DNA of 64,000 nt from Micromonospora echinospora (GTDB lineage: Bacteria > Actinomycetota > Actinomycetes > Mycobacteriales > Micromonosporaceae), in NCBI RefSeq assembly GCF_014203425.1, contig NZ_JACHJC010000001.1:1736001-1800000 (forward strand). The letters run 5' to 3'. The notes under the pieces are model-generated. The model did no database searches and was not told where the DNA came from. It was given only the letters and a program-made list of their open reading frames with translations. The position numbers were made by a program, and so were the translations under genes. Below, piece by piece: positions 1-8,073 of the stretch; the first letter of the stretch is position 1; every line of letters begins with the position of its first letter.

Positions 1-245
1 GCGGCCACCCCGACCGGCGGCAGGCCCAGCGCGTAGTACCCGAGAATGGCGACCGCCGTGGCCAGCAGCGCCGGCACCGGCCACCGCCGGGCGCACAGCA
101 CCAGCCCGCCGAGCCCCGCGCCGAACAGCACGGCGAGCGCCGCGCCGCCGGCAGCGGGCCGCTCGGCCGCCACGGCCACCGCGACCAGGCCGAGCGTGGC
201 CGCGGCGAGCAGCGCGTCGGCGCGTCCGGGTGAGGTGTCGGGCAC
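1..245 (-). CDS. Sensor histidine kinase, N-terminal fragment (cut by window edge)
   Basis: Reading the minus strand from a GTG at 245 gives about 81 codons of an Ala/Leu/Val-rich membrane region. It contains two or three hydrophobic segments separated by short Arg-containing turns (CARRWPVPALL) and then runs off the left edge. The pattern matches the N-terminal membrane sensor of actinobacterial NarL-type histidine kinases, like the complete kinase at 43373-44599. No catalytic part is visible, so the assignment rests on resemblance. It is divergent from the gene starting at 415. Confidence 0.5.
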   Translation of the reverse strand, partial: MPDTSPGRADALLAAATLGLVAVAVAAERPAAGGAALAVLFGAGLGGLVLCARRWPVPALLATAVAILGYYALGLPPVGVA

Positions 246-414
246 GCTTCGAGCCTAGGTCCGCGCGGCCCCTCGCCGCTGTCGTCCGCAGGCGTCAGGG
301 ACAACCCCGAGGCGTACGCCGAGAAGCGACAACCGGTCGCGCGGCCACGCGGACGACGGCCGCCGGCTGCCGACCTAGCGTCGATGGCGTCCCCAATTCG
401 TGAGGAGAACCCTC

Positions 415-987
415 GTGGTACGCACAAGACTGACCTGGATCGCCCTGATTGCGATGGTCTGGGCATCGATGATGTCGTTCGGCGGGGTGGCCGCCGAGAC
501 AGTCATGCTCTATCCGAACATCTTCAACGACGCGCCCGCCTCCCTCGACCGGGCCCGCGAGTTCCTCGTCCACGGCGGCCCGCACGACTACTTCCCGCCG
601 CTCGGCGCGTCGGTGATCCTCAGCAGCGTCGCCGCGACGCTGCTCACCTGGCGCGACCGCCGGCTGCGCTGGTGGGTCGCCGGTGCCACCGCAGTCTTCG
701 TCGTCTGCGAGTTCCTGTTCTCGGCTGTCTTCTTCTGGCCGCGCAACGAGATCATGTTCGTGGACCCGGTGGGGACGCACTCGCCGGAGTACCTGCGGCA
801 GGTCGCGGCGGAGTTCGTCGCCGGGCACTGGGTGCGCTTCGCCGGAGGGGCGGTCACCGCCGTACTGGCGTTCGTCGCGCTGCTGCGGTTCGTGCGCTTG
901 ACCGCGCCGGCCTCGGCATCGGATTCCGTGCCGGTTTCGGGACCGTCGTCGGTTTCGTCTTCCGCTTCTTCGGAGGTGACGCGATGA
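415..987 (+). CDS. Small multi-pass membrane protein, DUF1772/anthrone-oxygenase-like
   Basis: This protein of about 190 residues has four hydrophobic segments. An N-terminal helix is followed by a loop containing YPNIFNDAP, then paired helices around LSSVAATLL and AVFVVCEFLFSAVFFW, and a last helix near residues 150-170. The Ser/Val-rich tail looks disordered. Layout and size resemble DUF1772 (anthrone-oxygenase-like) proteins, but the match is from memory and no reaction can be assigned. GTG at 415 is preferred to GTG at 400 because GAGGAG at 402-407 sits 7 bases upstream of it. The stop overlaps the next ATG (ATGA), so the two genes are probably translationally coupled. Confidence 0.6.
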   Translation: MVRTRLTWIALIAMVWASMMSFGGVAAETVMLYPNIFNDAPASLDRAREFLVHGGPHDYFPPLGASVILSSVAATLLTWRDRRLRWWVAGATAVFVVCEFLFSAVFFWPRNEIMFVDPVGTHSPEYLRQVAAEFVAGHWVRFAGGAVTAVLAFVALLRFVRLTAPASASDSVPVSGPSSVSSSASSEVTR

Positions 988-1622
988 GCGGGGCCCGCCG
1001 TACCCTCGGGTTCTCCTGGCCGGCGCTGGTCGCGCTCGCCGCGCTGGCCGCCCCGCGCGTAGCTCTGCACGACCTGGACGTGGTGCCGGAGGGCACGATC
1101 GTGGCCGCGCTGCTGGCGGTCGGGCCGCCGCTGTGCTGGGTGGCCGCCGTGCTGTGGCGGCGCCCGCCGCGCCCGTTCCTGACGCTTGTCGTGATCGGGG
1201 CGCTGTACGGGGTGTTCCTGGCGGCCGGTCACCAGGTGTTCTGGGACTCGTCGCTGGGGATGGACGCGCCGGGGTTGGCCGGGCTGGCGCCGGGGGCGCG
1301 GGAGGCGTTGTTGCGGGGTGCGGCGGCGATGTCGAGCCTGGTCACCGGAACGGTGGTGGGGGTGGCGGCTGGGGCGGTGGCGGTGCTGCTGAGCCGGGTG
1401 CTGCCTGTACCAGGTGACCCCCACGCTAGCGGCATTTCCATTGGCTCCTTCCACCGCGCCAACCCAGCAACCATGTCCTCCAGGGATTCGACCGACCCGC
1501 GCGCTGTCCTACCCGGGTGTGGCGACCGAGAGATTGTTCAATCACAGCCATCGCCTCAACCCGACGCAGCATCACGTCCTAGACCAGTTCAGTGCCCCTC
1601 TGGCACTCTCTTCGGCCCGTGA
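984..1622 (+). CDS. Hypothetical membrane protein with a foreign, read-through C-terminus
   Basis: Begins at ATG 984, overlapping the previous stop. The first about 145 residues form four hydrophobic segments (for example PALVALAALAAP and LTLVVIGALYGVF) in very GC-rich backbone codons, ending near LLSRVLPVPGDP. The last about 65 residues are Ser/Pro/Gln-rich and hydrophilic, with different base composition. This fits a native membrane protein whose 3' end was replaced when the accessory island inserted near 1415, so that the frame now reads on to a chance stop at 1622. Function unknown. Confidence 0.5.
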   Translation: MSGARRTLGFSWPALVALAALAAPRVALHDLDVVPEGTIVAALLAVGPPLCWVAAVLWRRPPRPFLTLVVIGALYGVFLAAGHQVFWDSSLGMDAPGLAGLAPGAREALLRGAAAMSSLVTGTVVGVAAGAVAVLLSRVLPVPGDPHASGISIGSFHRANPATMSSRDSTDPRAVLPGCGDREIVQSQPSPQPDAASRPRPVQCPSGTLFGP

Positions 1623-1856
1623 ACGCGAAGCGATTTCGGCGGGAGCGAAGGCCGTTCCGTCGGCACAGACAACGCTTGTCGTATAGGGCTGCCACCCGAT
1701 ACAGGCCGCAAGCGCATCTAGCGCTGAGGTTCCCGAGGCGGCTGCGCAAGGCCCTGGAGCCCGGCTCCACAGAACGATGCTCTGGCTGCGGAAGGCGGAC
1801 CGCGTGTCGGCCAGCCCCCATTGGCTAGGGGCAGTGGAGCCGGCTAGTGTACTGCC
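1415..1856. other. Left island junction, no recognisable gene
   Basis: Composition drops sharply from the GC-rich backbone after about 1415. Apart from the read-through tail of the preceding gene, no convincing ORF, tRNA or att core was found. The interval presumably carries the promoter of the methyltransferase at 1857, although no clear -35/-10 pair could be picked. Confidence 0.4.
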
Positions 1857-2936
1857 ATGCCGAAGATCTTCCGTGTCGTGGACCTCTTCGCCGGGTGTGG
1901 GGGGCTTACGGAGGGCCTTCGAAAGACCGGTCGATATGATCCTGTGGGTGCGGTTGAGGTCGACCCAGCTGCTGCCGCCACGTACGCCGAAAACTTTGGC
2001 TCGAAGCACATCCGCCCTGAGGGTATTGCCGAGTGGCTGGACGCAGGGCATGCGCCAGAGGCGGACGTTGTCGTGGGCGGGCCTCCATGCCAGGGCTTCT
2101 CTAACCTGGGGAAGCGGCTCGATGATGACCCCCGCAACGAACTTTGGCGAGAGTACTGGCGGGCACTCACTCTGATCAAACCCAAGGTATTCGTGGTCGA
2201 GAACGTGGGCAGGTTCCTCCGCAGCGCCCAGTACCAGCAGATGAAAGCTGCTGCTGGGAGCGGGGAACTGCGGGATTACGAGCTGCGCGAGGATGTCGTC
2301 GTCGCAGCAGCCTTCGGCTCGTCGCAGATTCGACGCCGGGCGATCGTCATCGGTACACACCGCGATCTGAAGCCGATCGATATTCCGGTTTCCCACCTCA
2401 ATCGAGCGAAATGGAAGACGGTGGCAGAGGCGTTGGCTGATGTGCCGCGCTTCGTTCCCGAAGAAAGAAAAAGTTTGCCATCGGGCTCAAAGACGTACTG
2501 GGGCAAGAAGATCCCTGGGCCCTTTGCAAGCCGGTCACTTCACATTACTCGTCACTACGAGGAAATTTCTCGCCAGCGGTTCAAGGCGATCCCTGCGGGC
2601 GGGAATCGGTTCGATCTCCCTGACCATCTTAAGTCGCCATGCTGGTTGAAACACACGACAGGCGCAGCGGACGTTATGGGTCGCCTGCGATGGGATCGCC
2701 CATCGGTGACGATCCGAACGGAGTTCTTTAAGCCGGAAAAAGGGCGCTATCTTCACCCGACCGAAGACAGAGCCCTGACCCACTACGAGGCAGCGAAGCT
2801 GCAGGGGTTTGATGATGACTTTGTCTGGTGCGGGAACAAGCTCCAGATTGCCCGTCAAATAGGAAATGCCGTTCCGGTCGAACTCGCCAGAGCCATCGGC
2901 CAGCACGTAGCGGACGCGTTGGACGAGCAGATGTGA
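1857..2936 (+). CDS. DNA (cytosine-5-)-methyltransferase
   Basis: A 359-residue C5-cytosine methyltransferase that would use S-adenosylmethionine to methylate a specific site and protect host DNA. The canonical motifs occur in order: motif I DLFAGCGG (AdoMet binding) near residue 9, motif IV GGPPCQGFS with catalytic Cys78, motif VI ENV, motif VIII QIRRRAIVIG, a central target-recognition region with lower-GC codons, and motif X QIGNAVP near the end. Length and motif set indicate an intact enzyme. It converges on the Vsr gene with an 18-bp gap. Together with the minus-strand operon it forms the modification arm of the restriction-like island. The recognition sequence cannot be read from the protein. 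Confidence 0.95.
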   Translation: MPKIFRVVDLFAGCGGLTEGLRKTGRYDPVGAVEVDPAAAATYAENFGSKHIRPEGIAEWLDAGHAPEADVVVGGPPCQGFSNLGKRLDDDPRNELWREYWRALTLIKPKVFVVENVGRFLRSAQYQQMKAAAGSGELRDYELREDVVVAAAFGSSQIRRRAIVIGTHRDLKPIDIPVSHLNRAKWKTVAEALADVPRFVPEERKSLPSGSKTYWGKKIPGPFASRSLHITRHYEEISRQRFKAIPAGGNRFDLPDHLKSPCWLKHTTGAADVMGRLRWDRPSVTIRTEFFKPEKGRYLHPTEDRALTHYEAAKLQGFDDDFVWCGNKLQIARQIGNAVPVELARAIGQHVADALDEQM

Positions 2937-2954
2937 GGGGCGGGCGAACGGCTT

Positions 2955-3416
2955 CTATCGGCTTGTCATCGGCTGCTGAACATTGCGTGACGTCTGGAGC
3001 GCGCGGCGATGCTGGCTCAGGATCGCTTCTACTGCCTCAGTCGGATCCTCGTGCTCCCATATCCTGATGACTGACCAACCCATTCCTGCAAGGTGCGCAT
3101 TGGTCTCGGAGTCCCGGATTTGGTTTGCTTTCAACTTCTCAGACCACCAGTCGCTGTTGGAAGCAGGCTTGGTGCGATGTTCGGGACATGAATGCCAGAA
3201 GCAGCCGTCAATAAAGACAGCTACCCGTAAGCGGGTAAACGCAATATCTATAGAACGTCGCGGCATGGCGGGCACCGGCCAGGCCACACGATAGCGGTAA
3301 CCGCGAGCGTGGAGCAACCTTCGTATCGATACCTCCGGTGCTGTGTCCTTGCGGCGCTGGCGGCTCATTCGACGAGAGACCCCGGACGAGGCCGGGACGG
3401 GCAGACGGGTCGCCAT
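2955..3416 (-). CDS. vsr: Very short patch repair endonuclease (Vsr)
   Basis: A 153-residue Vsr-family nuclease that nicks next to T:G mismatches formed when 5-methylcytosine deaminates. Family hallmarks are visible: MSRQRRKDTAPE with a following R-LLHARGYRYRV helix, the metal-site region FIDGCFWHSCPEH, N-DWW-EKL, and WSVIRIWEHE. It is the last gene of the minus-strand operon, 29 bp after the preceding gene, and converges on the cytosine-5 methyltransferase. That partnership is classic for this enzyme. In GHKL/Z1 loci Vsr-like nucleases may also act as an effector nuclease (inference). Confidence 0.93.
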   Translation of the reverse strand: MATRLPVPASSGVSRRMSRQRRKDTAPEVSIRRLLHARGYRYRVAWPVPAMPRRSIDIAFTRLRVAVFIDGCFWHSCPEHRTKPASNSDWWSEKLKANQIRDSETNAHLAGMGWSVIRIWEHEDPTEAVEAILSQHRRALQTSRNVQQPMTSR

Positions 3417-3445
3417 GAGCAGAGATTACCCTGAGAGATAGAGCG

Positions 3446-4255
3446 TCAGGTACGCGGACCCTTGCTGTTGCCCATGCCAAGATTCGTCTTGGCGATAAGC
3501 CGTCTAGACTCGTTGCGCTGTTCTCGGACAAGCTCCAAGAGCTCTTGCTGCGTCATCCAGTCGAGATTCAGAAAGGCGGTGAGGCGGAGAAGCCGCCTCA
3601 GGGAGTCGCGATGGATGGCCCTCGCTGGCACTCCTTCGTCTATGTCAGCGTCCTCTGCGTGGCAACGAACAATTGCGCGAACCAAGCCAGGAGTCGTTGA
3701 AATTGACCGTCGACGAGCCATTACATGATCCAAGTCGGCTTCCCCGAGCCACGGCAATAGCTCGTATGGATCCGCGAGGGACGGATCAAAGAGCACATGT
3801 GCGCGCGTCCACAATCTAGCGAGACTGTGTCTCGTCAGGTCGGTGCCCTTGAAACGGTCCGGAAGGTAAAGACCGTTGCGCATGGGAAATCGCCATGCAC
3901 ATATGTGGGGAACCAGAACGAGGGAAAGAAATGCCCAGACCTGGCGCTGCGACGCCTCGCCCGGAACCATGCCCGACCGTTGGTGCAGGTAGCGGGCAGT
4001 CGCTCTGTCGAATTCGTTTCTGGCGGCCGTTGTAGGCGGATTGGGGAAGCCGCCAGCTTCAGCTAGCCTCTCTAGCTCATTGCCAAGCGCGCGCAATTCA
4101 TCAGGGCTGACGCGAGTGCCGCCGGTTGCGGCATAAACTGCTCGGCGGGAGATTACACTGGCCGAAGCTGCAATGTCTTCAGGGTTGCGGCCGTGAAGGC
4201 TAGAAAACAATCGTTCCGCCTCGTTCGGAAGCAGCCGCGGATATAGGACGCTCAC
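3446..4255 (-). CDS. Defence-operon protein of unknown function (possibly DUF6339)
   Basis: 269 residues, mostly alpha-helical, soluble, with no signal peptide. Visible features are an N-terminal ISRRAVYAATGG segment, a Trp/Arg-rich core (ICAWRFPMRNGLYLPDRF) and RLWTRAHVLFDP, then Arg-rich helices toward the C-terminus. No catalytic motif is recognisable. It may belong to DUF6339, but that is recalled, not verified. Its start overlaps the stop of the upstream gene by 4 bp and Vsr follows closely, so it is a fixed member of the GHKL/Z1 operon. A structural or target-recognition subunit is a reasonable guess. Confidence 0.75.
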   Translation of the reverse strand: MSVLYPRLLPNEAERLFSSLHGRNPEDIAASASVISRRAVYAATGGTRVSPDELRALGNELERLAEAGGFPNPPTTAARNEFDRATARYLHQRSGMVPGEASQRQVWAFLSLVLVPHICAWRFPMRNGLYLPDRFKGTDLTRHSLARLWTRAHVLFDPSLADPYELLPWLGEADLDHVMARRRSISTTPGLVRAIVRCHAEDADIDEGVPARAIHRDSLRRLLRLTAFLNLDWMTQQELLELVREQRNESRRLIAKTNLGMGNSKGPRT

Positions 4256-5181
4256 GGCTTCCTCCCTTTCGGGAACAACAGGCTGTTCTGCACGGCGGCG
4301 CGCAACTGAGATGGGTCACGCCTGCGCTCCCCCCGAAGCCGGTCCATCGCATCCCTGAGCGTCTCATTCGGCATCTTCAGGAAGACCCTGATCAGTCCGT
4401 GAACCAGAGCGGCAGTAGTCACCTCCCCGTCGCGGTCCGCCGCGTCTGCTTCCGCCGGGAACTCATCGTCTTCCAACGCCCGGCCAACCAAGTCGCACAC
4501 CACATCCACCGCGAGCGCCTCCCAAAGGACCGACGCCTGCGGCTCGTCGGGATTGCGCACAGCTTCCCCGACCGTTCCGTTATCGTCATTCAGTAGGACG
4601 AGTAGGTTACCCATCGCGGCACTGGTCCATTGGGCTGAGTCCACGCTGATATACCAAGCGGCTTGCTCTGGAAGACCTTGCTCCTTGAAGCTAACGGGAG
4701 CCACCGGTAGGAGGCCGGCCCCGCCTTCCAGGCTGAGCGACGCGGAGTCTCTCCACAGCACGCTACCCGCTCTGCGGGCGACGAACGGGGCGGCATCCTT
4801 GGTGTCTGCCGCCAGAACAATTGTGGTTTCCACTGTAAGGTCGCCCGCGAGATCAGCGCCGAAGATTTCGACCTCGATTATTCTCTCTATGGGTCCCAGA
4901 ATGCCGTTCGTCGGTATCGGCACAAATATCGCGGCGCGACGTATAAGGGAGGTGGACGGCCAGTATCGCACGTTGAGCGCGAGCGACGCTGCAACGTCCA
5001 AACCGCAGTCCGCGAGAAGGGCTGGCAGATCTATGCGCATGCGCCGAGCAAGCCGCAAACGGGTACTGTAATCCCAGCTCTTGATATGATCAGGAGCCGA
5101 CACGCCGGCCTCTACATGGACCCACGGATCCCCCGCGATGTGAGCATTCGCCATGCGATACGGGTAAGCGTATCTAACCAT
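4252..5181 (-). CDS. Defence-operon protein of unknown function, partner of the GHKL ATPase
   Basis: About 309 residues. I do not recognise the family. Residues 1-200 look beta-rich (alternating hydrophobics such as AAIFVPIP, IIEVEIFG, VETTIVLAA, SVLWRDSASL). The rest is helical, with an acidic stretch (DDEFPAEADAADRDGE) and a basic C-terminus. No membrane segment or nuclease motif is seen. ATG at 5181 is preferred to the upstream in-frame ATG at 5217 because AAGG lies 6 bases before it and it overlaps the ATPase stop by 8 bp, implying coupled translation and probably a fixed stoichiometry with that ATPase. Confidence 0.75.
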   Translation of the reverse strand: MVRYAYPYRMANAHIAGDPWVHVEAGVSAPDHIKSWDYSTRLRLARRMRIDLPALLADCGLDVAASLALNVRYWPSTSLIRRAAIFVPIPTNGILGPIERIIEVEIFGADLAGDLTVETTIVLAADTKDAAPFVARRAGSVLWRDSASLSLEGGAGLLPVAPVSFKEQGLPEQAAWYISVDSAQWTSAAMGNLLVLLNDDNGTVGEAVRNPDEPQASVLWEALAVDVVCDLVGRALEDDEFPAEADAADRDGEVTTAALVHGLIRVFLKMPNETLRDAMDRLRGERRRDPSQLRAAVQNSLLFPKGRKP

Positions 5182-7048
5182 TGTCGACCTTCTCGACAGA
5201 AATTGACACCGCCGCATCTGCTATTGGCAGCACCAGCAACTCCAGTTCACTCGTGCCTTCACCAAGATCGACGAACTCGCCGCACGTCTCACTCACGTCC
5301 GAGCGCCACCCCAAGATTTCTGGAATGGCACCTCCGACAGGCCTAGCCGTCTCCAACGCACCCTCACCGGTCACCACCCCGACCTCGCCCCGAAGCCTGG
5401 CCGGACCGAAAGCTCGCACCCTCTGAACAAGAACCACCTTTCCCGCCCTTGAGGCGAAGAATGGAGAGCCAATGAGGATCGGCTTCCTCCCGGCCCGGAG
5501 CCCAGGTTGTGTACCGACTCCGCGCCCGCGGGCACCTGCGCCGGAGCCGCCGTCGGCCGAAGCCGCGAAGTTCGCTCTCCCTTCATGGGGAACGCCGTCG
5601 GTCGGAGGGGCGGGAAAGGCCGCCCCATTTCCACCGACGCTGGCGACGAGGAATCCGAGCCGATGAGCAATCCCTCCGACCGGCACTGCAACGGTCTGTG
5701 GAGTCTGTGTTCTCGGCTGTGCAATAGCTGCGCACCGTTCAAGAATGCGTCTGCGCGCTACCCTGACGTAGGTTGCGTGGCGTCCTGTCAGTTGAGCGTC
5801 AACCCACGCATCGTGTGTCGGCGGCTCTGACCTGGAAAAGATCGGATCCACCTCGTCGTTCACCTTGAAGACAGCCGTATATCCCGCCTCGGGATGGGGC
5901 TTGGGCGGGCCTGGCAGATACTGAACGACGAGATCTGGGCGACGCATGAGCGCTACGTGGTGAGGGGAACCTGCGATTCCCAACTCGGCAGCGGCAGGAG
6001 AGTCGGTTTTCGAGCCGAATGTATTTTGGAGGCCAAAGCGTCCCAAATCTTGTCGTGGTCGCAAGCAGGAAACGGTGGTTGCCTGCTCGCTCGTTGCTTC
6101 ACGATACGCCGCCGCGAAGTTGGCCAGAACGGGGTCGTCGTGTTCACCGGGAACAGGTACCGCTACGCCGTGGACGGAGACTGAGACGTGCATACGAACC
6201 GAGCGATCGGCTAAAGTAAGCGGCCACAGATTCCAGGCAGCGGCGCCTGCCAGATGGCGCCCTGCGGATTCCGGAGACATATCCCCGGCCTCGTCTTCTG
6301 GGACCGACGGGTCAGAAAGGTCCGGATCGAGTACAACAACGGTAGTGCCTGTTTGGCCCGAACCGAAGCCCGGCAATCCCAGCCGATGCGCAATGGTGTC
6401 GGCGGCCTGATCAGAAAACGGATCGCAATGTGTTGTGCCAGGTAGCCCCCACCAGTGGCGGCCGGTGTACGGCACCCCCTTCGACACAGTTGACCCCAGC
6501 AGCGCTGAACCGATTAGCCGAGAACGAATGCGAAACCCATCACGGAACCGTGTGTAGATCAGGATGGTGCGGACCCGCGAGGCCAGGAAGAACGCTCCTT
6601 TTCCATAGCCGTAAGTCCCTCCTCCGCCGTCGATATCCTGTCGTTCTCCACTGTTCAATACGAATGACAGCCAGCCCCGCTGGTTCGGCTCTGCGTATAT
6701 ATCTGATCGCGTAGGCCCCCCTAAGCCGGAGGTGCCACGGTCCGAAACGGCTAGATATCGGATCGTAGGTCCGCGAAGCAGTGCAGGAAGTGCCCGAGGG
6801 GCGCTGGCGGAAGGGGGGGCGTTCGGCGCAAGTAGTTCCACCCATGCATGCCGATGCGCAGGGGACACCGTCACAAGATCGAGGCCAAATGAAACAGCGT
6901 CTGAGGTTTTCGCGTCCCAGCTGTTCTGTGCGGACTCGCGAACGAGAACAGTCAGTAGGGAGAGTGAGGGGCGACCTAGCTGATTTAGGAGACCTTCCCC
7001 CGTTATTCCGCCATCAGGACGAAAAGGCTGAGAATACCATCCGGCCAT
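5174..7048 (-). CDS. MORC/MutL-like GHKL ATPase of a restriction-type system
   Basis: A 624-residue protein with an N-terminal GHKL (Bergerat-fold) ATPase. The N-box is ESAQNSWDAK (Glu38, Asn42, Asp45), the second motif SDRGTSG (Asp103, Gly108), and the glycine-rich lid GGGGTYGYGKG at 141-151. A longer, less conserved C-terminal part follows, with a Gly-rich linker near residue 500. The preserved Glu of the N-box suggests active ATP hydrolysis. Relatives of this type, linked to eukaryotic MORC proteins, are predicted to form ATP-dependent clamps that remodel or loop DNA in restriction systems. It lies 2 bp from the PD-(D/E)XK gene and overlaps the next gene, so it belongs to the Z1-led operon. 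Confidence 0.85.
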   Translation of the reverse strand: MAGWYSQPFRPDGGITGEGLLNQLGRPSLSLLTVLVRESAQNSWDAKTSDAVSFGLDLVTVSPAHRHAWVELLAPNAPPSASAPRALPALLRGPTIRYLAVSDRGTSGLGGPTRSDIYAEPNQRGWLSFVLNSGERQDIDGGGGTYGYGKGAFFLASRVRTILIYTRFRDGFRIRSRLIGSALLGSTVSKGVPYTGRHWWGLPGTTHCDPFSDQAADTIAHRLGLPGFGSGQTGTTVVVLDPDLSDPSVPEDEAGDMSPESAGRHLAGAAAWNLWPLTLADRSVRMHVSVSVHGVAVPVPGEHDDPVLANFAAAYREATSEQATTVSCLRPRQDLGRFGLQNTFGSKTDSPAAAELGIAGSPHHVALMRRPDLVVQYLPGPPKPHPEAGYTAVFKVNDEVDPIFSRSEPPTHDAWVDAQLTGRHATYVRVARRRILERCAAIAQPRTQTPQTVAVPVGGIAHRLGFLVASVGGNGAAFPAPPTDGVPHEGRANFAASADGGSGAGARGRGVGTQPGLRAGRKPILIGSPFFASRAGKVVLVQRVRAFGPARLRGEVGVVTGEGALETARPVGGAIPEILGWRSDVSETCGEFVDLGEGTSELELLVLPIADAAVSISVEKVDNG

Positions 7049-7050
7049 AG

Positions 7051-8073
7051 CTACGCTTCCAAAAACTGTCTCACGCCCTGGTGCAGCGAATAATCCGAGT
7101 GTCTGACAGTGTCAAGGTCGACGACGTAGTCGACGCCACAGATTCCTGTCGGAACTAGGCCCGACGGGAAGCTGGCGGGTGTGATGCTCGGAAAACTATC
7201 GTCTACCTCGAACAGTCGCTGGTCGACCAGCGAAAAGCTTGAGGCCTGGAGATCCGGAGCAGTCAAGGAGTATATTCCTAGCCTCTCCAGGCACGAAATA
7301 ATCTTGTACGGCTCGCCGACGCTTAGGCAACGTTGCGCGATCGCTGGAATGTCGTCTGCGCTTCCAGGTGCAGACGTGGCTAGTTTCAGCCACACAACCT
7401 TTAAGGTCCCTGATGGCGGTCGTGTTAGTTGTTCAAACCCGTGAACATGAATAGTCCGGCCCTGGGGCGAAGTAGTGGTCTTCACCTCGATGGCATTCCG
7501 ATGGGTGCGAAAGTCATGAGCGGCCCCACCCGGGCCCGTCCATGTGTCAGCTGCTGCTGAATCGATGGAGAGGAGATGCTCTAGCACCAGGAGCTCACCG
7601 TAGAGACCCGCGAGTCGTTGAAGGGTCCACCTCTGCTGACCGCCCAAGAGGGCGCGCCAACCCTCCAAGACCTTAGGTACTGCTTGTTCCGCCGGATTGT
7701 TCGAATGGGCGAGGGACATGCATATGTCAGCGACCAGGCCAGTGAATACTCCAGCAAGGGACCTGCGCCTGCATTCGAGATCAAGGAATGTAATCGCCTC
7801 ATCGCCGACGACTAGCGTTCGTGTCGCGAGATGGACCCCCGAACTCCGCCTGTCTTCGAGGTTGTTCACTTCCCTGCCGACCGGCACCAAAAGGTGCGGC
7901 AGCCCATAGGAGTCTAGTGCTAAGCGCAAAGGGCCAGAAGCAGTGCAGAGCGCAAGTTCCGCGCTCTGCAGCGTTCCACCACCGGCGGGAGAGAGCTCTT
8001 CGCTCAGTTCCTGCCAGATCGCCTCAAGGGTGCGTCGCAGTGCCGCTTCCTGGCTAGGGAACTCAAGTGTCAC
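7051..8073 (-). CDS. PD-(D/E)XK motif nuclease (DUF4420-type)
   Basis: 340 residues carrying a restriction-endonuclease-fold core: Glu160 in GLYGELLVLE, Asp187 in HDF, and EVK (Glu196, Lys198) followed by TTTS. This is the order expected of a PD-(D/E)XK active site, and all metal-binding residues are present. The flanking regions match the DUF4420 layout as I recall it. The start overlaps the Z1 stop by 4 bp and the GHKL gene follows after 2 bp. This is the most likely DNA-cleaving effector of the operon, with Vsr as a second nuclease. Confidence 0.85.
   Translation of the reverse strand: MTLEFPSQEAALRRTLEAIWQELSEELSPAGGGTLQSAELALCTASGPLRLALDSYGLPHLLVPVGREVNNLEDRRSSGVHLATRTLVVGDEAITFLDLECRRRSLAGVFTGLVADICMSLAHSNNPAEQAVPKVLEGWRALLGGQQRWTLQRLAGLYGELLVLEHLLSIDSAAADTWTGPGGAAHDFRTHRNAIEVKTTTSPQGRTIHVHGFEQLTRPPSGTLKVVWLKLATSAPGSADDIPAIAQRCLSVGEPYKIISCLERLGIYSLTAPDLQASSFSLVDQRLFEVDDSFPSITPASFPSGLVPTGICGVDYVVDLDTVRHSDYSLHQGVRQFLEA

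Noticed and set aside
1480..1520. tRNA-like T-loop at the island edge (GGGATTCGACC)
   Set aside because: No matching acceptor or anticodon stem nearby; no tRNA can be folded.
1572..2396. Antisense ORF over the methyltransferase
   Set aside because: No motif, overlaps a protein with all methyltransferase motifs intact.
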